Of a DNA stretch of 64,000 bases, positions 16,914 through 24,941 are shown piece after piece; the first letter of the stretch is position 1, and every line of letters begins with the position of its first letter. Below the pieces are notes generated by a model. It had not been told where the DNA came from. It was given only the letters and a program-made list of their open reading frames with translations, and made no database searches. A program made the translations under genes and the position numbers. Source of the DNA: Marinobacter sp. THAF197a (GTDB taxonomy: Bacteria > Pseudomonadota > Gammaproteobacteria > Pseudomonadales > Oleiphilaceae); assembly GCF_009363275.1 (NCBI RefSeq), contig NZ_CP045324.1, positions 806,001-870,000 of the forward strand. The letters are read 5' to 3'.

Positions 16914-18437
16914 TTAGCGCGGGGCGCGCTTGGGACCATTGGCAGAGGGCTTGCCGCCTTTGCCAGCAGGCTTGCCCTTGGGTGGTCCCTTGCGGAAGCC
17001 GGGCTTGCCATCTTTGCTGAATTTCTTGCCGGGCCCACCCTTGCGGAAACCGCCTTTGCCCGGAGGCGGGCCTTTGCGGTCGCGACGGGGCGCTGCCGAC
17101 ACTTCCGGCAGGGCTTCCGGCTGCTCCAGCGGCAGGGAGTCCGGCTGGGAAGCTTCCAGCAAGCAGGCCAGGGCGCCAGCAACGGCGGCCATGTCCATAT
17201 CGTTACGCTCGGCAATTTCGTCCAGCAGGGCAATGGCCTTTGCGGCGCGTGGGTCTTCGGTGAAGCCCAGCAGTTGCGTTTCAAACTGCTCTACCCGCAT
17301 TTTCTGCAGGGCCGCCGGCGACGGCAGTTGGTACGGTTCCATCGGCGAGTTGGTCGCACGCTCAAGCGTTCGCAGCCAGCTGCGCTCGCGCGGTGTGACC
17401 AGCAAAATCGCCTTGCCGGTACGGCCGGCACGGCCAGTACGGCCAACCCGGTGGATGTAGGCCTCGGTGTCGTAGGGCACGTCGTAGTTGATCACGTGGG
17501 TGATCCGGGGCACATCCAGGCCACGGGCAGCAACATCGGTGGCGATGATGATGTCTTTCTTGCCGCGCTTGAGGTCTTCTACGGTCTGTTCACGCTGGCG
17601 CTGGTTGAGGTCACCGCTCAGGGGCGCAACCGCATGGCCTCGGGCTGACAATTTTTCCGCCAGCAGGGTGGTCTCGGCCTTGGTGCGCACGAAGATAATA
17701 GAGGCGTCGAACGGCTCCACTTCCAGGATGCGGGTCAGGGCATCCAGCTTACGCTCGGCGTAGACCGGCAGAACGAACTGGGCGATACGCTCAACGGTGC
17801 GGGTCTCGCTCTCGATCTTAACTTCCGCGGCGTTCTTCAGGTAAGTCTGTGCGACTTTCTTGATCTGCGGCGGCATGGTGGCCGAGAACAGGGCACGCTG
17901 ACAGTTGTCCGGGGTTTTCGCCAGAATCGCTTCGACGTCATCGATAAAGCCCATGCGAAGCATCTCGTCGGCTTCATCGAGCACCAGGGCGCGCAGGTTG
18001 TCCAGTTTCAGGGTGCCTTTGCGCAGGTGGTCGAGCATCCGGCCCGGGGTGCCTACGATAACCTGGGCGCCACGCTTCAGCCCGCGAATCTGCGGAGAGA
18101 AGTCCTGGCCGCCGTAAATGGGCAGCACATGGAAGTTGCGGAACTTGCTGGCGTAGGTGGTAAAGGCTTCTGCCACCTGGATGGCCAGTTCCCGTGTGGG
18201 GGCCAGGACCAGGATCTGGGGTTCGGCAATGTTGGCGTCGATGCGGCTCAGCAGCGGCAGGGCAAAGGCTGCGGTCTTGCCGGTACCGGTCTGGGCAACA
18301 CCCAGCAGGTGTTTGCCGGCCAGCAGGGCAGGGATGGATTGCGCCTGGATGGGCGACGGAGTTTCATAGCCAACTGCGGAGACGGCTTCCAGTACGGCTG
18401 GATCGAGCCCCAGTTCGGCAAAAGACAATTCTGACAT
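16914..18437 (-). CDS. DEAD-box ATP-dependent RNA helicase (DeaD/CsdA-like)
   Basis: The 507-residue protein has the full DEAD-box set: Q motif region (YETPSPIQAQSIP), Walker A (AQTGTGKT), DEAD (LVLDEADEMLRMGF), SAT (ALFSATMPP) and HRVGRTGRAGR. The two RecA-like domains end near residue 370. A helical segment follows, then a tail from about 440 rich in Gly, Lys, Pro and Arg (GPPPGKGGFRKGGPGKK) that probably binds RNA. The opening residues fit the DeaD/CsdA group, which acts in ribosome assembly and RNA decay in the cold, but it lacks a DbpA-type RNA-binding domain; RhlE-like assignment is possible. A -10 element (TATAAT) lies upstream. Confidence 0.92.
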   Translation of the reverse strand: MSELSFAELGLDPAVLEAVSAVGYETPSPIQAQSIPALLAGKHLLGVAQTGTGKTAAFALPLLSRIDANIAEPQILVLAPTRELAIQVAEAFTTYASKFRNFHVLPIYGGQDFSPQIRGLKRGAQVIVGTPGRMLDHLRKGTLKLDNLRALVLDEADEMLRMGFIDDVEAILAKTPDNCQRALFSATMPPQIKKVAQTYLKNAAEVKIESETRTVERIAQFVLPVYAERKLDALTRILEVEPFDASIIFVRTKAETTLLAEKLSARGHAVAPLSGDLNQRQREQTVEDLKRGKKDIIIATDVAARGLDVPRITHVINYDVPYDTEAYIHRVGRTGRAGRTGKAILLVTPRERSWLRTLERATNSPMEPYQLPSPAALQKMRVEQFETQLLGFTEDPRAAKAIALLDEIAERNDMDMAAVAGALACLLEASQPDSLPLEQPEALPEVSAAPRRDRKGPPPGKGGFRKGGPGKKFSKDGKPGFRKGPPKGKPAGKGGKPSANGPKRAPR

Positions 18438-18495
18438 GAATGTACTCGGTATTCGGAGGGTATCGCATTACAAAGGCAATGCATGATTTTGAAAC

Positions 18496-18524
18496 ATTAT
18501 AGTCGGTTTGGGCAGTCTTTAACA
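18496..18524 (-). promoter_or_regulatory. Candidate promoter of the DEAD-box helicase gene
   Basis: On the minus strand a perfect TATAAT (plus-strand 18496-18501) lies about 60 bases before the helicase start. The -35 region 17 bases further (plus-strand 18519-18524, TGTTAA) is weak. The implied leader is about 50 bases. Confidence 0.4.
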
Positions 18525-18634
18525 TGACTATTGCCGGTAATAGGGTAGGTAGTTGCCGGGGAAGCCGCTTGCCAGCTTCGGTAAACTGCGGCAGTCTTGG
18601 TTGTTTGCAGGCTAATTAACAGGAATAGAAGAGT

Positions 18635-19423
18635 ATGACGTTCGATGAGCTTCTGAATTCGGTGCGTGAGGGCCGGGACGTTGTGATCCCGGCCAGTTGG
18701 GGGCAGGGACGGGCTACCTTCGGTGGGCTGGTAGCGGCACTGGCATTCGATGTGATGGCGTCGAAAGTTGCTCCTGGCAGGGCGATGCGGGCGATGCAGG
18801 TGTCGTTTGTCGGGCCGGTGGAACCGGATGTGCCTGCGGTGTTTGAGGCAGAGCTGTTGCGTGAGGGCAAGGCGGTCTCTCAGGTTCAGGGGCGAATTCT
18901 GCAGAACGGTGAGACCAGACTGGCATGCCTGGCGAGTTTTGGTGGTGACCGGGAGTCGTCGGTTCAGGTAGCGCCATCGCCTGCCCCGGCGGCTATTCCG
19001 GTAGACCAATGCCAGGAGTTGCCATACATTCCCGGAGTTACCCCGGAATTTACCCAGCATATCGACATGCGTTGGGCGTTTGGCAACATGCCGTTTTCCG
19101 GCAAGGGTGGTCGTGATATGGGGGGCTGGATGCAGTTTCGAGAGACGCCCTCGGCCCTGACCGACGCGCACATTGTGGCGTTGGTGGATGCCTGGCCACC
19201 AGCATTATTGCCGCATTTGAAGGGGCCCGCACCGGCCAGTTCCCTGAGCTGGGCGCTGGAGATTGTGCATCCACGGCCGACCATGAAGCCAGGAGAGTGG
19301 CTGCTCTACAGGGCCACGATTGATCAGGCAGGCGCCGGTTACGGCCATACCCATGCCGGTATCTGGACCGAGAGCGGCGAACTGGTGGCGTTGAGCCGCC
19401 AGACGGTGACTGTATTCGGTTGA
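18635..19423 (+). CDS. Thioesterase-family (double hot-dog) protein
   Basis: The 262-residue protein reads as an acyl-CoA thioesterase of the TesB-like double hot-dog type: an N-terminal hot-dog with GRATFGGLVAALAFDVMASK and MRAMQVSFVGPVEPD, and a C-terminal one with SSLSWALEIV, GEWLLYRATIDQAGAGYGH and IWTESGELVALSRQTV. Such enzymes release fatty acids from acyl-CoA or aryl-CoA. The substrate is not evident. It sits alone between the divergent helicase gene and the convergent haloalkane-dehalogenase homologue, with a 197-bp shared upstream region. Confidence 0.82.
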   Translation: MTFDELLNSVREGRDVVIPASWGQGRATFGGLVAALAFDVMASKVAPGRAMRAMQVSFVGPVEPDVPAVFEAELLREGKAVSQVQGRILQNGETRLACLASFGGDRESSVQVAPSPAPAAIPVDQCQELPYIPGVTPEFTQHIDMRWAFGNMPFSGKGGRDMGGWMQFRETPSALTDAHIVALVDAWPPALLPHLKGPAPASSLSWALEIVHPRPTMKPGEWLLYRATIDQAGAGYGHTHAGIWTESGELVALSRQTVTVFG

Positions 19424-19436
19424 ATGGTTGGCGGCT

Positions 19437-20336
19437 TCAGGCCGCCATTTCAGCTTTCAGGGCGTCCAGTATGACCCGGGCAAACTCCCTGGGGGAGTCC
19501 TCCTGCAGGAAATGGCCACCGCGCAGGGTAATGTGGGGCTGTCCCAGTGCCCCGGGAATGCGTCTTTGCATGTGACGATCGCCTCCCCGGGTGATCGGAT
19601 CGCCATTGCTGAAGCAGGTGATGAAGGGCTTGCGCCATTTCTCCAGGATCCGCCAGGCCTCACGGTTGGCGGCGCTGGCTGGATCATCCGGTGAAACTGG
19701 AACCAGGCCCGGAAAGGCGCGGGCGCCCGCTTTGAATGCCGCGCTCGGAAAGGGTGCCTCGTAGGCCGCCATCTCACCCGGGCTCAGAGCCCTTTCGGTA
19801 CCCAGCTGTATGATGCGGGCCACGGGAAACCAGGGGCTGTGGCTGGCAAACGCTTTCCACGCACGGAACACCGCAGGCACCGGCGAGTCTCCGGTAGGCA
19901 GCATGCCGTTACCGACAATGATCCGGTTGAAACGTCTGTGGTGTTCAGCCGCCAATCGCAGGCCAAGCAGTGATCCCCAATTCTGACAGACCAGGGTGAT
20001 GTTGGTGAGGTTCAGGTCTTCCAGCCAGCGGGTCAGCCAGCTCATATGGCGGCTGTAGCTGTAGTCCGTCACTCTGGCCGGTTTGTCTGATTTTCCGAAA
20101 CCGATGAGATCCGGTGCCAAAACCCGATATCCCGCCTCTGCGACCATGGGAATCATGTGTCGGTAAAGATACGACCAGGATGGTTCCCCATGGAGCATGA
20201 CGACCGGTGTGGCATTGGTCGGACCATGATCGACGAAGTGCATGCGCAGGCCTGGCTCAACGTCCAGATAATTTGCTTGGAAGGGATAATCCGGAAGGCC
20301 TGCGAAGCGGGCTTCGTCGGTTCTCAGAATACGCAT
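19437..20336 (-). CDS. Haloalkane dehalogenase homologue with Asn at the nucleophile position
   Basis: The 299-residue alpha/beta hydrolase closely resembles haloalkane dehalogenases of the DhlA type, which hydrolyse carbon-halogen bonds. It has the oxyanion segment HGEPSW (49-54), the strand DLIGFGKSDKP, a candidate acid Asp246 (SNGDP) and the base His275 (RGGHFLQED). In known enzymes the nucleophile is Asp in QDWG; here the codon is AAT, giving QNWGS (Asn119). The halide-stabilising Trp120 is kept. It could be inactive, self-deamidating, or specialised. The gene converges on the thioesterase with a 13-base gap. Confidence 0.85.
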   Translation of the reverse strand: MRILRTDEARFAGLPDYPFQANYLDVEPGLRMHFVDHGPTNATPVVMLHGEPSWSYLYRHMIPMVAEAGYRVLAPDLIGFGKSDKPARVTDYSYSRHMSWLTRWLEDLNLTNITLVCQNWGSLLGLRLAAEHHRRFNRIIVGNGMLPTGDSPVPAVFRAWKAFASHSPWFPVARIIQLGTERALSPGEMAAYEAPFPSAAFKAGARAFPGLVPVSPDDPASAANREAWRILEKWRKPFITCFSNGDPITRGGDRHMQRRIPGALGQPHITLRGGHFLQEDSPREFARVILDALKAEMAA

Positions 20337-20458
20337 GCCATCGACTGTCCTGACTGATTGGTTGCGTGATTGTCTTTACGGCAATCGTCGGAAATCAGGA
20401 TAAATCAGATGGAAATTTTGTGTGTTTGAGTTGCGTAACAGTGCGTTGCCGGTTTGAA

Positions 20459-20707
20459 TCAGGACGCGATATCAAACAGGCGTTCGGGGTTGTCAATCCG
20501 GGCCAAAGCATCGTCACAGCAGTTGACGGCGCCACAGTCGTCGGCCGAGCACAGGCCGATGGTATGGCAATGGATGTCCTGATGGCCGTCGCCCTGGTTC
20601 CTGAAAATCCTGGCTCTGGAAAGAATGGAACGGCAATGGCCGCACAACAGTGTCGGCACGGCACTGCCTTCAGCCAGGATGGCGGTGTAATGGGTCGTCT
20701 TTGTCAT
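20459..20707 (-). CDS. Small cysteine-rich protein of unknown function
   Basis: I do not recognise this 82-residue protein. Seven cysteines are arranged as LCGHC, HCHTIGLC, DDC and NCCDD, with several histidines, suggesting metal binding; there is no signal peptide or membrane segment. A perfect AGGAGG lies six bases before the ATG, the best translation signal in this stretch, which argues that the gene is real. It is followed on the same strand by the intergenic region before the dehalogenase homologue and preceded by another small gene at 20805-21155. Confidence 0.6.
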   Translation of the reverse strand: MTKTTHYTAILAEGSAVPTLLCGHCRSILSRARIFRNQGDGHQDIHCHTIGLCSADDCGAVNCCDDALARIDNPERLFDIAS

Positions 20708-20804
20708 AATAATCCTCCTGATCCATAGAACATAAGGACAAAATGTGACAGTTCAAAGTCGCCACAGTGATCCTGCGTTGGTTCGGGTTCGGCAGTTATA
20801 CGTA

Positions 20805-21155
20805 TCAGGCGTCAGGATCGACCACGGGGCGACGGTTTGAGCGTTTGTCCTCCCAGTCCAGGTCTTTCGGGTCGTACCATCCGAGTTTGTCCATAACCCG
20901 GTGCCGGGTATACTCGGACAGTGTTGGCCACAGTTCCTGGAAGTCTTCCAGCCCTCTATCCCGTTGCCTCTGCTGTTTGCTCTGCAAGCGGTTGATGGTG
21001 CGCGGAAGATGCAGGGCTTCACCCAGTTGACCAGGCACCAGAACCTCCTGCCCCATCACCTTGCGGCGGTGCATACGCGAAGCCAGAACCTTCTGGAGTT
21101 CTGTTGCGGCCTCAAGGGCTGTTTCAACGGTAAAAGCGTCTGAATCCAACAACAT
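20805..21155 (-). CDS. Hypothetical protein, 116 residues
   Basis: I do not recognise the family. The protein is soluble, charged and probably helical: an N-terminal segment with ELQKVLASRMHRRKVMG, a basic middle (RTINRLQSKQQRQRDRG) and a C-terminal part with WPTLSEYTRHRVMDKLGWYDP, ending in a polar tail. No Cys clusters, signal peptide or enzymatic motif is seen. The ribosome-binding site is weak (ACAGG close to the ATG). It lies upstream of the Cys-rich gene on the same strand and divergent from the PerM-like gene. Confidence 0.6.
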   Translation of the reverse strand: MLLDSDAFTVETALEAATELQKVLASRMHRRKVMGQEVLVPGQLGEALHLPRTINRLQSKQQRQRDRGLEDFQELWPTLSEYTRHRVMDKLGWYDPKDLDWEDKRSNRRPVVDPDA

Positions 21156-21292
21156 GACCTGTTAAGTGGCTGATCGATAACCTGATACTATATCGTGAAG
21201 GTGGCTATAGTGGCCACGCTATCGTGTTAGTCTGTTTTTTCGTGAAACGTTCCATCTGTTATGGGCACCGTTCGCTTCCGAGTATGGGGATT

Positions 21293-22384
21293 ATGTACGC
21301 AAAACTTGAGACACGGACTTTTCTGGCGATGCTGGTGGGCGTTTCCATCGCCTTCGCGTTGTTGATGAAGCCATTTTTCGGGCCAATATTCTGGGCCATC
21401 GCCATTGCCCTGATTTTTTACCCGGTCAATCAGTGGCTGACCCGCCGTATGGGCGACAGGCCTAACATCAATGCCATGATCACCCTGCTGGTTTGCATCA
21501 TCATCGTGGTGATTCCGGTGCTTGGGCTGGGAGCGGCCCTGATCACCGAAGGCATGGGGCTGTACCAGAAGATCCAGAACGGTGAGATCCGTCCTGGTGA
21601 ATACATTGACCAGGTCAACCGGTCGTTCCCGGCCATTCAGGCATTTCTGGGCCAGTTCGATATCAGTTTCGGTGAATTGCGGGATCGCGTGGTCAGTGTG
21701 TTTGTTGGGGGCAGCCAGTTCCTTGCCAAGCAGGCCCTGGGCATCGGCCAGAACACTTTCCAGTTTTTCCTCGGCCTGGCGCTTATGGTGTATCTGGCGT
21801 TTTTCCTGATTCGGGATGGCCAGCAACTGGTAGAGCTGCTGATCAAGGCATTGCCCCTGGGTGATGAGCGGGAGCGCCTGCTGTTTGCTAAGTTTGCCGA
21901 AGTTACCCGCGCAACGGTCAAAGGCAATTTGCTGATTGCCATCATTCAGGGGGCGCTGGGTGGCGTGATTTTCTGGATTCTGGGGATCTCCGGTGCGCTC
22001 CTGTGGGGGGTGGTGATGGCCATTTTCTCCCTGCTGCCCGCCGTTGGCGCTGCCATTGTGTGGATTCCGGCGGCGGTCTACCTGGCTGCCATCGGTGACG
22101 TGGTGCCAGCGGTCATTCTGACGGTCTACGGTATGGTGGTAATTGGCCTGGCCGATAACCTGTTACGGCCCATCCTGGTGGGGCGGGATACCAAGATGCC
22201 GGACTACCTGGTTTTGCTGTCGACCCTCGGGGGGCTTGTCATGTTCGGCATTAACGGGTTTGTGATGGGCCCGCTGGTGGCGGCTCTGTTCATGGCGTTC
22301 TGGGGTATCTTTATCCGGGAGTTTGGCAACGAAACTACCGGGAATATGCCGGAACGTGCGACAGGTTCGGCAAAGGACGACTGA
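21293..22384 (+). CDS. AI-2E/PerM family membrane protein
   Basis: The protein has about seven or eight membrane segments: a pair near the start (about 10-35), one at about 50-75, a long soluble loop, then a cluster in the second half. The C-terminal half has features common in this family, such as GLADNLLRPILVGRDTKMPDYLVLLS, given as LRPILVGRDTKMPDYLVL. Members have been proposed as autoinducer-2 exporters or Na+/H+ antiporters; the substrate is unknown here. I start at ATG 21293 (MYAKLETRTF); ATG 21284 is nearly as good, and the frame is open to a GTG at 21224 that looks non-coding. Confidence 0.85.
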   Translation: MYAKLETRTFLAMLVGVSIAFALLMKPFFGPIFWAIAIALIFYPVNQWLTRRMGDRPNINAMITLLVCIIIVVIPVLGLGAALITEGMGLYQKIQNGEIRPGEYIDQVNRSFPAIQAFLGQFDISFGELRDRVVSVFVGGSQFLAKQALGIGQNTFQFFLGLALMVYLAFFLIRDGQQLVELLIKALPLGDERERLLFAKFAEVTRATVKGNLLIAIIQGALGGVIFWILGISGALLWGVVMAIFSLLPAVGAAIVWIPAAVYLAAIGDVVPAVILTVYGMVVIGLADNLLRPILVGRDTKMPDYLVLLSTLGGLVMFGINGFVMGPLVAALFMAFWGIFIREFGNETTGNMPERATGSAKDD

Positions 22385-22480
22385 TCTGTGTTAGGGTCTG
22401 TGGGTCGCCCGGGCTTGTGGAGATGGGCGCCACATAATAATAAATAGACCGATATCCCTGAGGTATCAGGAGCAGATCAG

Positions 22481-22885
22481 GTGTCAATGACGAATCCTTT
22501 CAGCCATCGCATACGAAAGGCGGCTATGGCCGCCGGAACTATCGCTTTCCTGGGATTGACATCCCCGGCTTATGCCAACGACGTCGTCGCCCTCAAGCAT
22601 GCTTTGTACGGTGCCGGTTACGATATAGAAAACGTTAACCCGGAGCTGGACAGTAATACCCGAGCCGAACTGGAAAAGTTCCAGAGTGACCAGGGGCTTG
22701 AGGTAACCGGTTCGCTGGATGAGGCAACCGAGCGCGCCCTGGGTATGACCGCTGTGCAGCCGGTGGCCAGCGCTGCGGGCCAGGCCGGAGCTGGAGCTGC
22801 GCCGGCGGCAGAGGAGAGTGCCGCTGCCGCGACCGAGCCGGAGCCGGAAGAGGAAGAAGAGGAGAGCGGCTGGTCACTGTGGTGA
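22481..22885 (+). CDS. Secreted peptidoglycan-binding-domain protein
   Basis: The 134-residue product has a Sec signal peptide (basic RIRK, hydrophobic core to about residue 28, cleavage near AYA-ND). A single PG_binding_1-type domain follows (about 35-88; LKHALYGAGYDI, ELEKFQSDQGLEVTGSLDEAT). The remainder is Ala- and Glu-rich, ending in an acidic run and SGWSLW. It probably binds periplasmic peptidoglycan; no catalytic domain is present. GTG 22481 has AGGAG eight bases upstream; ATG 22487 is the alternative. A strong bidirectional terminator follows. Confidence 0.8.
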   Translation: MSMTNPFSHRIRKAAMAAGTIAFLGLTSPAYANDVVALKHALYGAGYDIENVNPELDSNTRAELEKFQSDQGLEVTGSLDEATERALGMTAVQPVASAAGQAGAGAAPAAEESAAAATEPEPEEEEEESGWSLW

Positions 22886-22900
22886 CCGGACGATAGCCAC

Positions 22901-22938
22901 AAAAAAGCCCGCCAGGCATTCGTCAGGCGGGCTTTTTT
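22901..22938. terminator. Bidirectional rho-independent terminator
   Basis: AAAAAAGCCCGCC (22901-22913) pairs with GGCGGGCTTTTTT (22926-22938). T-runs occur on both strands, so it serves both the peptidoglycan-binding gene and the converging ilvD. Confidence 0.93.
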
Positions 22939-22954
22939 GTTAGTGCGTGGGTGC

Positions 22955-24790
22955 TTAGTCCAGTTTCGACAGGTCCCGCACAGCACCTTTGTCGGCACTG
23001 GTCGCCAGCAGCGCGTAGGCCTTGAGTGCTGCAGAGACTTTGCGGTCGCGGGCGAGTTCGGGCTTCCAGCCTCTGGCGTCACGGTCTTTGCGACGTTTGT
23101 CCAGTTCTTCGTTGCTGACCTGCAGATTGATGCTGCGCTCCGGGATATTGATCAGGATGGTGTCACCATTCTCGATCAGGCCGATGGCACCGCCGGCGGC
23201 GGCTTCTGGTGACGCGTGCCCGATGGATAATCCGGAAGTGCCACCTGAGAAGCGGCCGTCCGTCAGCAGGGCGCATTCCTTGCCTAGGCCCTTGGATTTC
23301 AGGTAACTGGTGGGGTACAGCATTTCCTGCATGCCTGGGCCGCCACGGGGGCCTTCATACCGGATAATGACGACCTCGCCGGGTTTGACTTCGTCGCTCA
23401 GAATGCCGGCAACTGCCGCATCCTGGCTCTCAAAGACCCTGGCTTTACCCTCGAACACGTAGATGCTCTCATCCACGCCCGCTGTTTTTACCACGCAGCC
23501 GTCCTGGGCAATGTTGCCGAACAGAACCGCCAGGCCACCCTCGGATGAGTAGGCATTTTCAACGGACCGGATGCAGCCGTTTTCACGGTCGCCGTCCAGG
23601 CTGGGCCAGCGGGTGCTCTGGCTGAAGGCAGTCTGGGTGGGAATGCCCGCCGGGCCGGCCTTGTAGAACTCAACCACCTCAGTGGTGGGAGAACGCATGA
23701 TGTCCCATACTTCCAGGGCATCTCTCATGGTTTTACTGTGTACCGTTGGCAAATCGACGTTGATCAGCCCGCCACGTTCCAGTTCACCCATGATGCCCAT
23801 GATACCGCCGGCCCGGTGTACATCTTCCATATGGTATTTCGGGGAGTTGGGAGCCACCTTGCACAGCTGGGGTACTTTCCGCGACAGCTGGTCAATTTCG
23901 GCCAGCGTAAACTCAACACCGCCTTCCTGGGCCGCCGCCAGCAGGTGCAGAATCGTGTTGGTGGAGCCGCCCATGGCAATGTCCATGACCATCGCATTCT
24001 CGAACGCGGAGAACGACGCAATGCTGCGTGGCAGCACGCTGGCATCGTTCTGCTCGTAATAGCGCTTGGCATTCTCCACAATTTGACGACCGGCCTTCAG
24101 GAACAGCTGTTCACGGTCGGCGTGGGTGGCCAGCATGGAACCGTTGCCGGGCAGCGCCAGGCCAATGGCTTCGGTGAGGCAGTTCATGGAGTTGGCAGTG
24201 AACATGCCGGAGCAGGAACCGCAGGTAGGACAGGCGCTACGCTCGTATTCTTCGACCATTTCATCGGTGGCCGTCGGGTCGGCTGCGATCACCATGGCGT
24301 CCACCAGGTCCAGTTTGTGCTCGGACAACTTGGTTTTGCCGGCCTCCATCGGGCCACCGGAGACGAAGATTGTCGGAATGTTCAGGCGCATGGCGGCCAT
24401 CAGCATGCCAGGGGTGATCTTGTCGCAGTTGGAAATGCAAACCAGCGCGTCGGCACAGTGGGCGTTAACCATGTACTCGACAGAATCGGCAATAATTTCC
24501 CGGGAGGGCAGGGAGTAAAGCATGCCGTCATGGCCCATGGCGATGCCATCATCCACCGCAATGGTGTTGAACTCTTTGGCAACGCCGCCAGCCGCTTCGA
24601 TCTCACGGCAGACCAGTTGACCGAGGTCTTTCAAGTGAACGTGCCCAGGCACAAACTGGGTGAAGGAGTTGGCAACGGCGATGATTGGTTTGCCAAAGTC
24701 TTCATTTTTCATGCCGGTGGCGCGCCAGAGCGCCCGGGCACCGGCCATGTTGCGGCCAGCGGTTGATGTATGGGAACGGTACTGGGGCAT
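22955..24790 (-). CDS. ilvD: Dihydroxy-acid dehydratase
   Basis: IlvD dehydrates dihydroxy acids in valine and isoleucine synthesis using an iron-sulfur cluster. The 611-residue protein is full length. Candidate cluster ligands appear in SNCDKITPGML and in CPTCGSCSGMFTANSMNC; the late segments RYEGPRGGPGMQEML and TDGRFSGGTSGLSIGH are family hallmarks. It is a single gene with no other ilv genes nearby. It ends at the shared terminator and is divergent from the HDOD gene. Confidence 0.98.
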   Translation of the reverse strand: MPQYRSHTSTAGRNMAGARALWRATGMKNEDFGKPIIAVANSFTQFVPGHVHLKDLGQLVCREIEAAGGVAKEFNTIAVDDGIAMGHDGMLYSLPSREIIADSVEYMVNAHCADALVCISNCDKITPGMLMAAMRLNIPTIFVSGGPMEAGKTKLSEHKLDLVDAMVIAADPTATDEMVEEYERSACPTCGSCSGMFTANSMNCLTEAIGLALPGNGSMLATHADREQLFLKAGRQIVENAKRYYEQNDASVLPRSIASFSAFENAMVMDIAMGGSTNTILHLLAAAQEGGVEFTLAEIDQLSRKVPQLCKVAPNSPKYHMEDVHRAGGIMGIMGELERGGLINVDLPTVHSKTMRDALEVWDIMRSPTTEVVEFYKAGPAGIPTQTAFSQSTRWPSLDGDRENGCIRSVENAYSSEGGLAVLFGNIAQDGCVVKTAGVDESIYVFEGKARVFESQDAAVAGILSDEVKPGEVVIIRYEGPRGGPGMQEMLYPTSYLKSKGLGKECALLTDGRFSGGTSGLSIGHASPEAAAGGAIGLIENGDTILINIPERSINLQVSNEELDKRRKDRDARGWKPELARDRKVSAALKAYALLATSADKGAVRDLSKLD

Positions 24791-24941
24791 GGTGTGCTGC
24801 TGTCTCCCTGATTATCTGGTTGTACTTGATCACAAAGGATACCAGATTAAACGCTGGTCGCATGGCTGTTTTGCCAGTGCGTGTTTACAATACGTAACAA
24901 GTAACGGGATATTTTGACCAGAATTGCGAGGGAGTCTGTCT

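Noticed and set aside
18325..18345. GGCAGGGATGG inside the helicase gene as a further copy of the repeat core
   Set aside because: Only about ten bases match, no flanking arms are present, and it lies in coding sequence.
22850..22870. Purine-rich GAAGAGGAAGAAGAGG run as a microsatellite
   Set aside because: It encodes the acidic Glu tail of the secreted peptidoglycan-binding protein; a simple coding explanation is enough.
23738..24766. 342-codon open frame on the plus strand
   Set aside because: Antisense shadow of ilvD with no recognisable domain.
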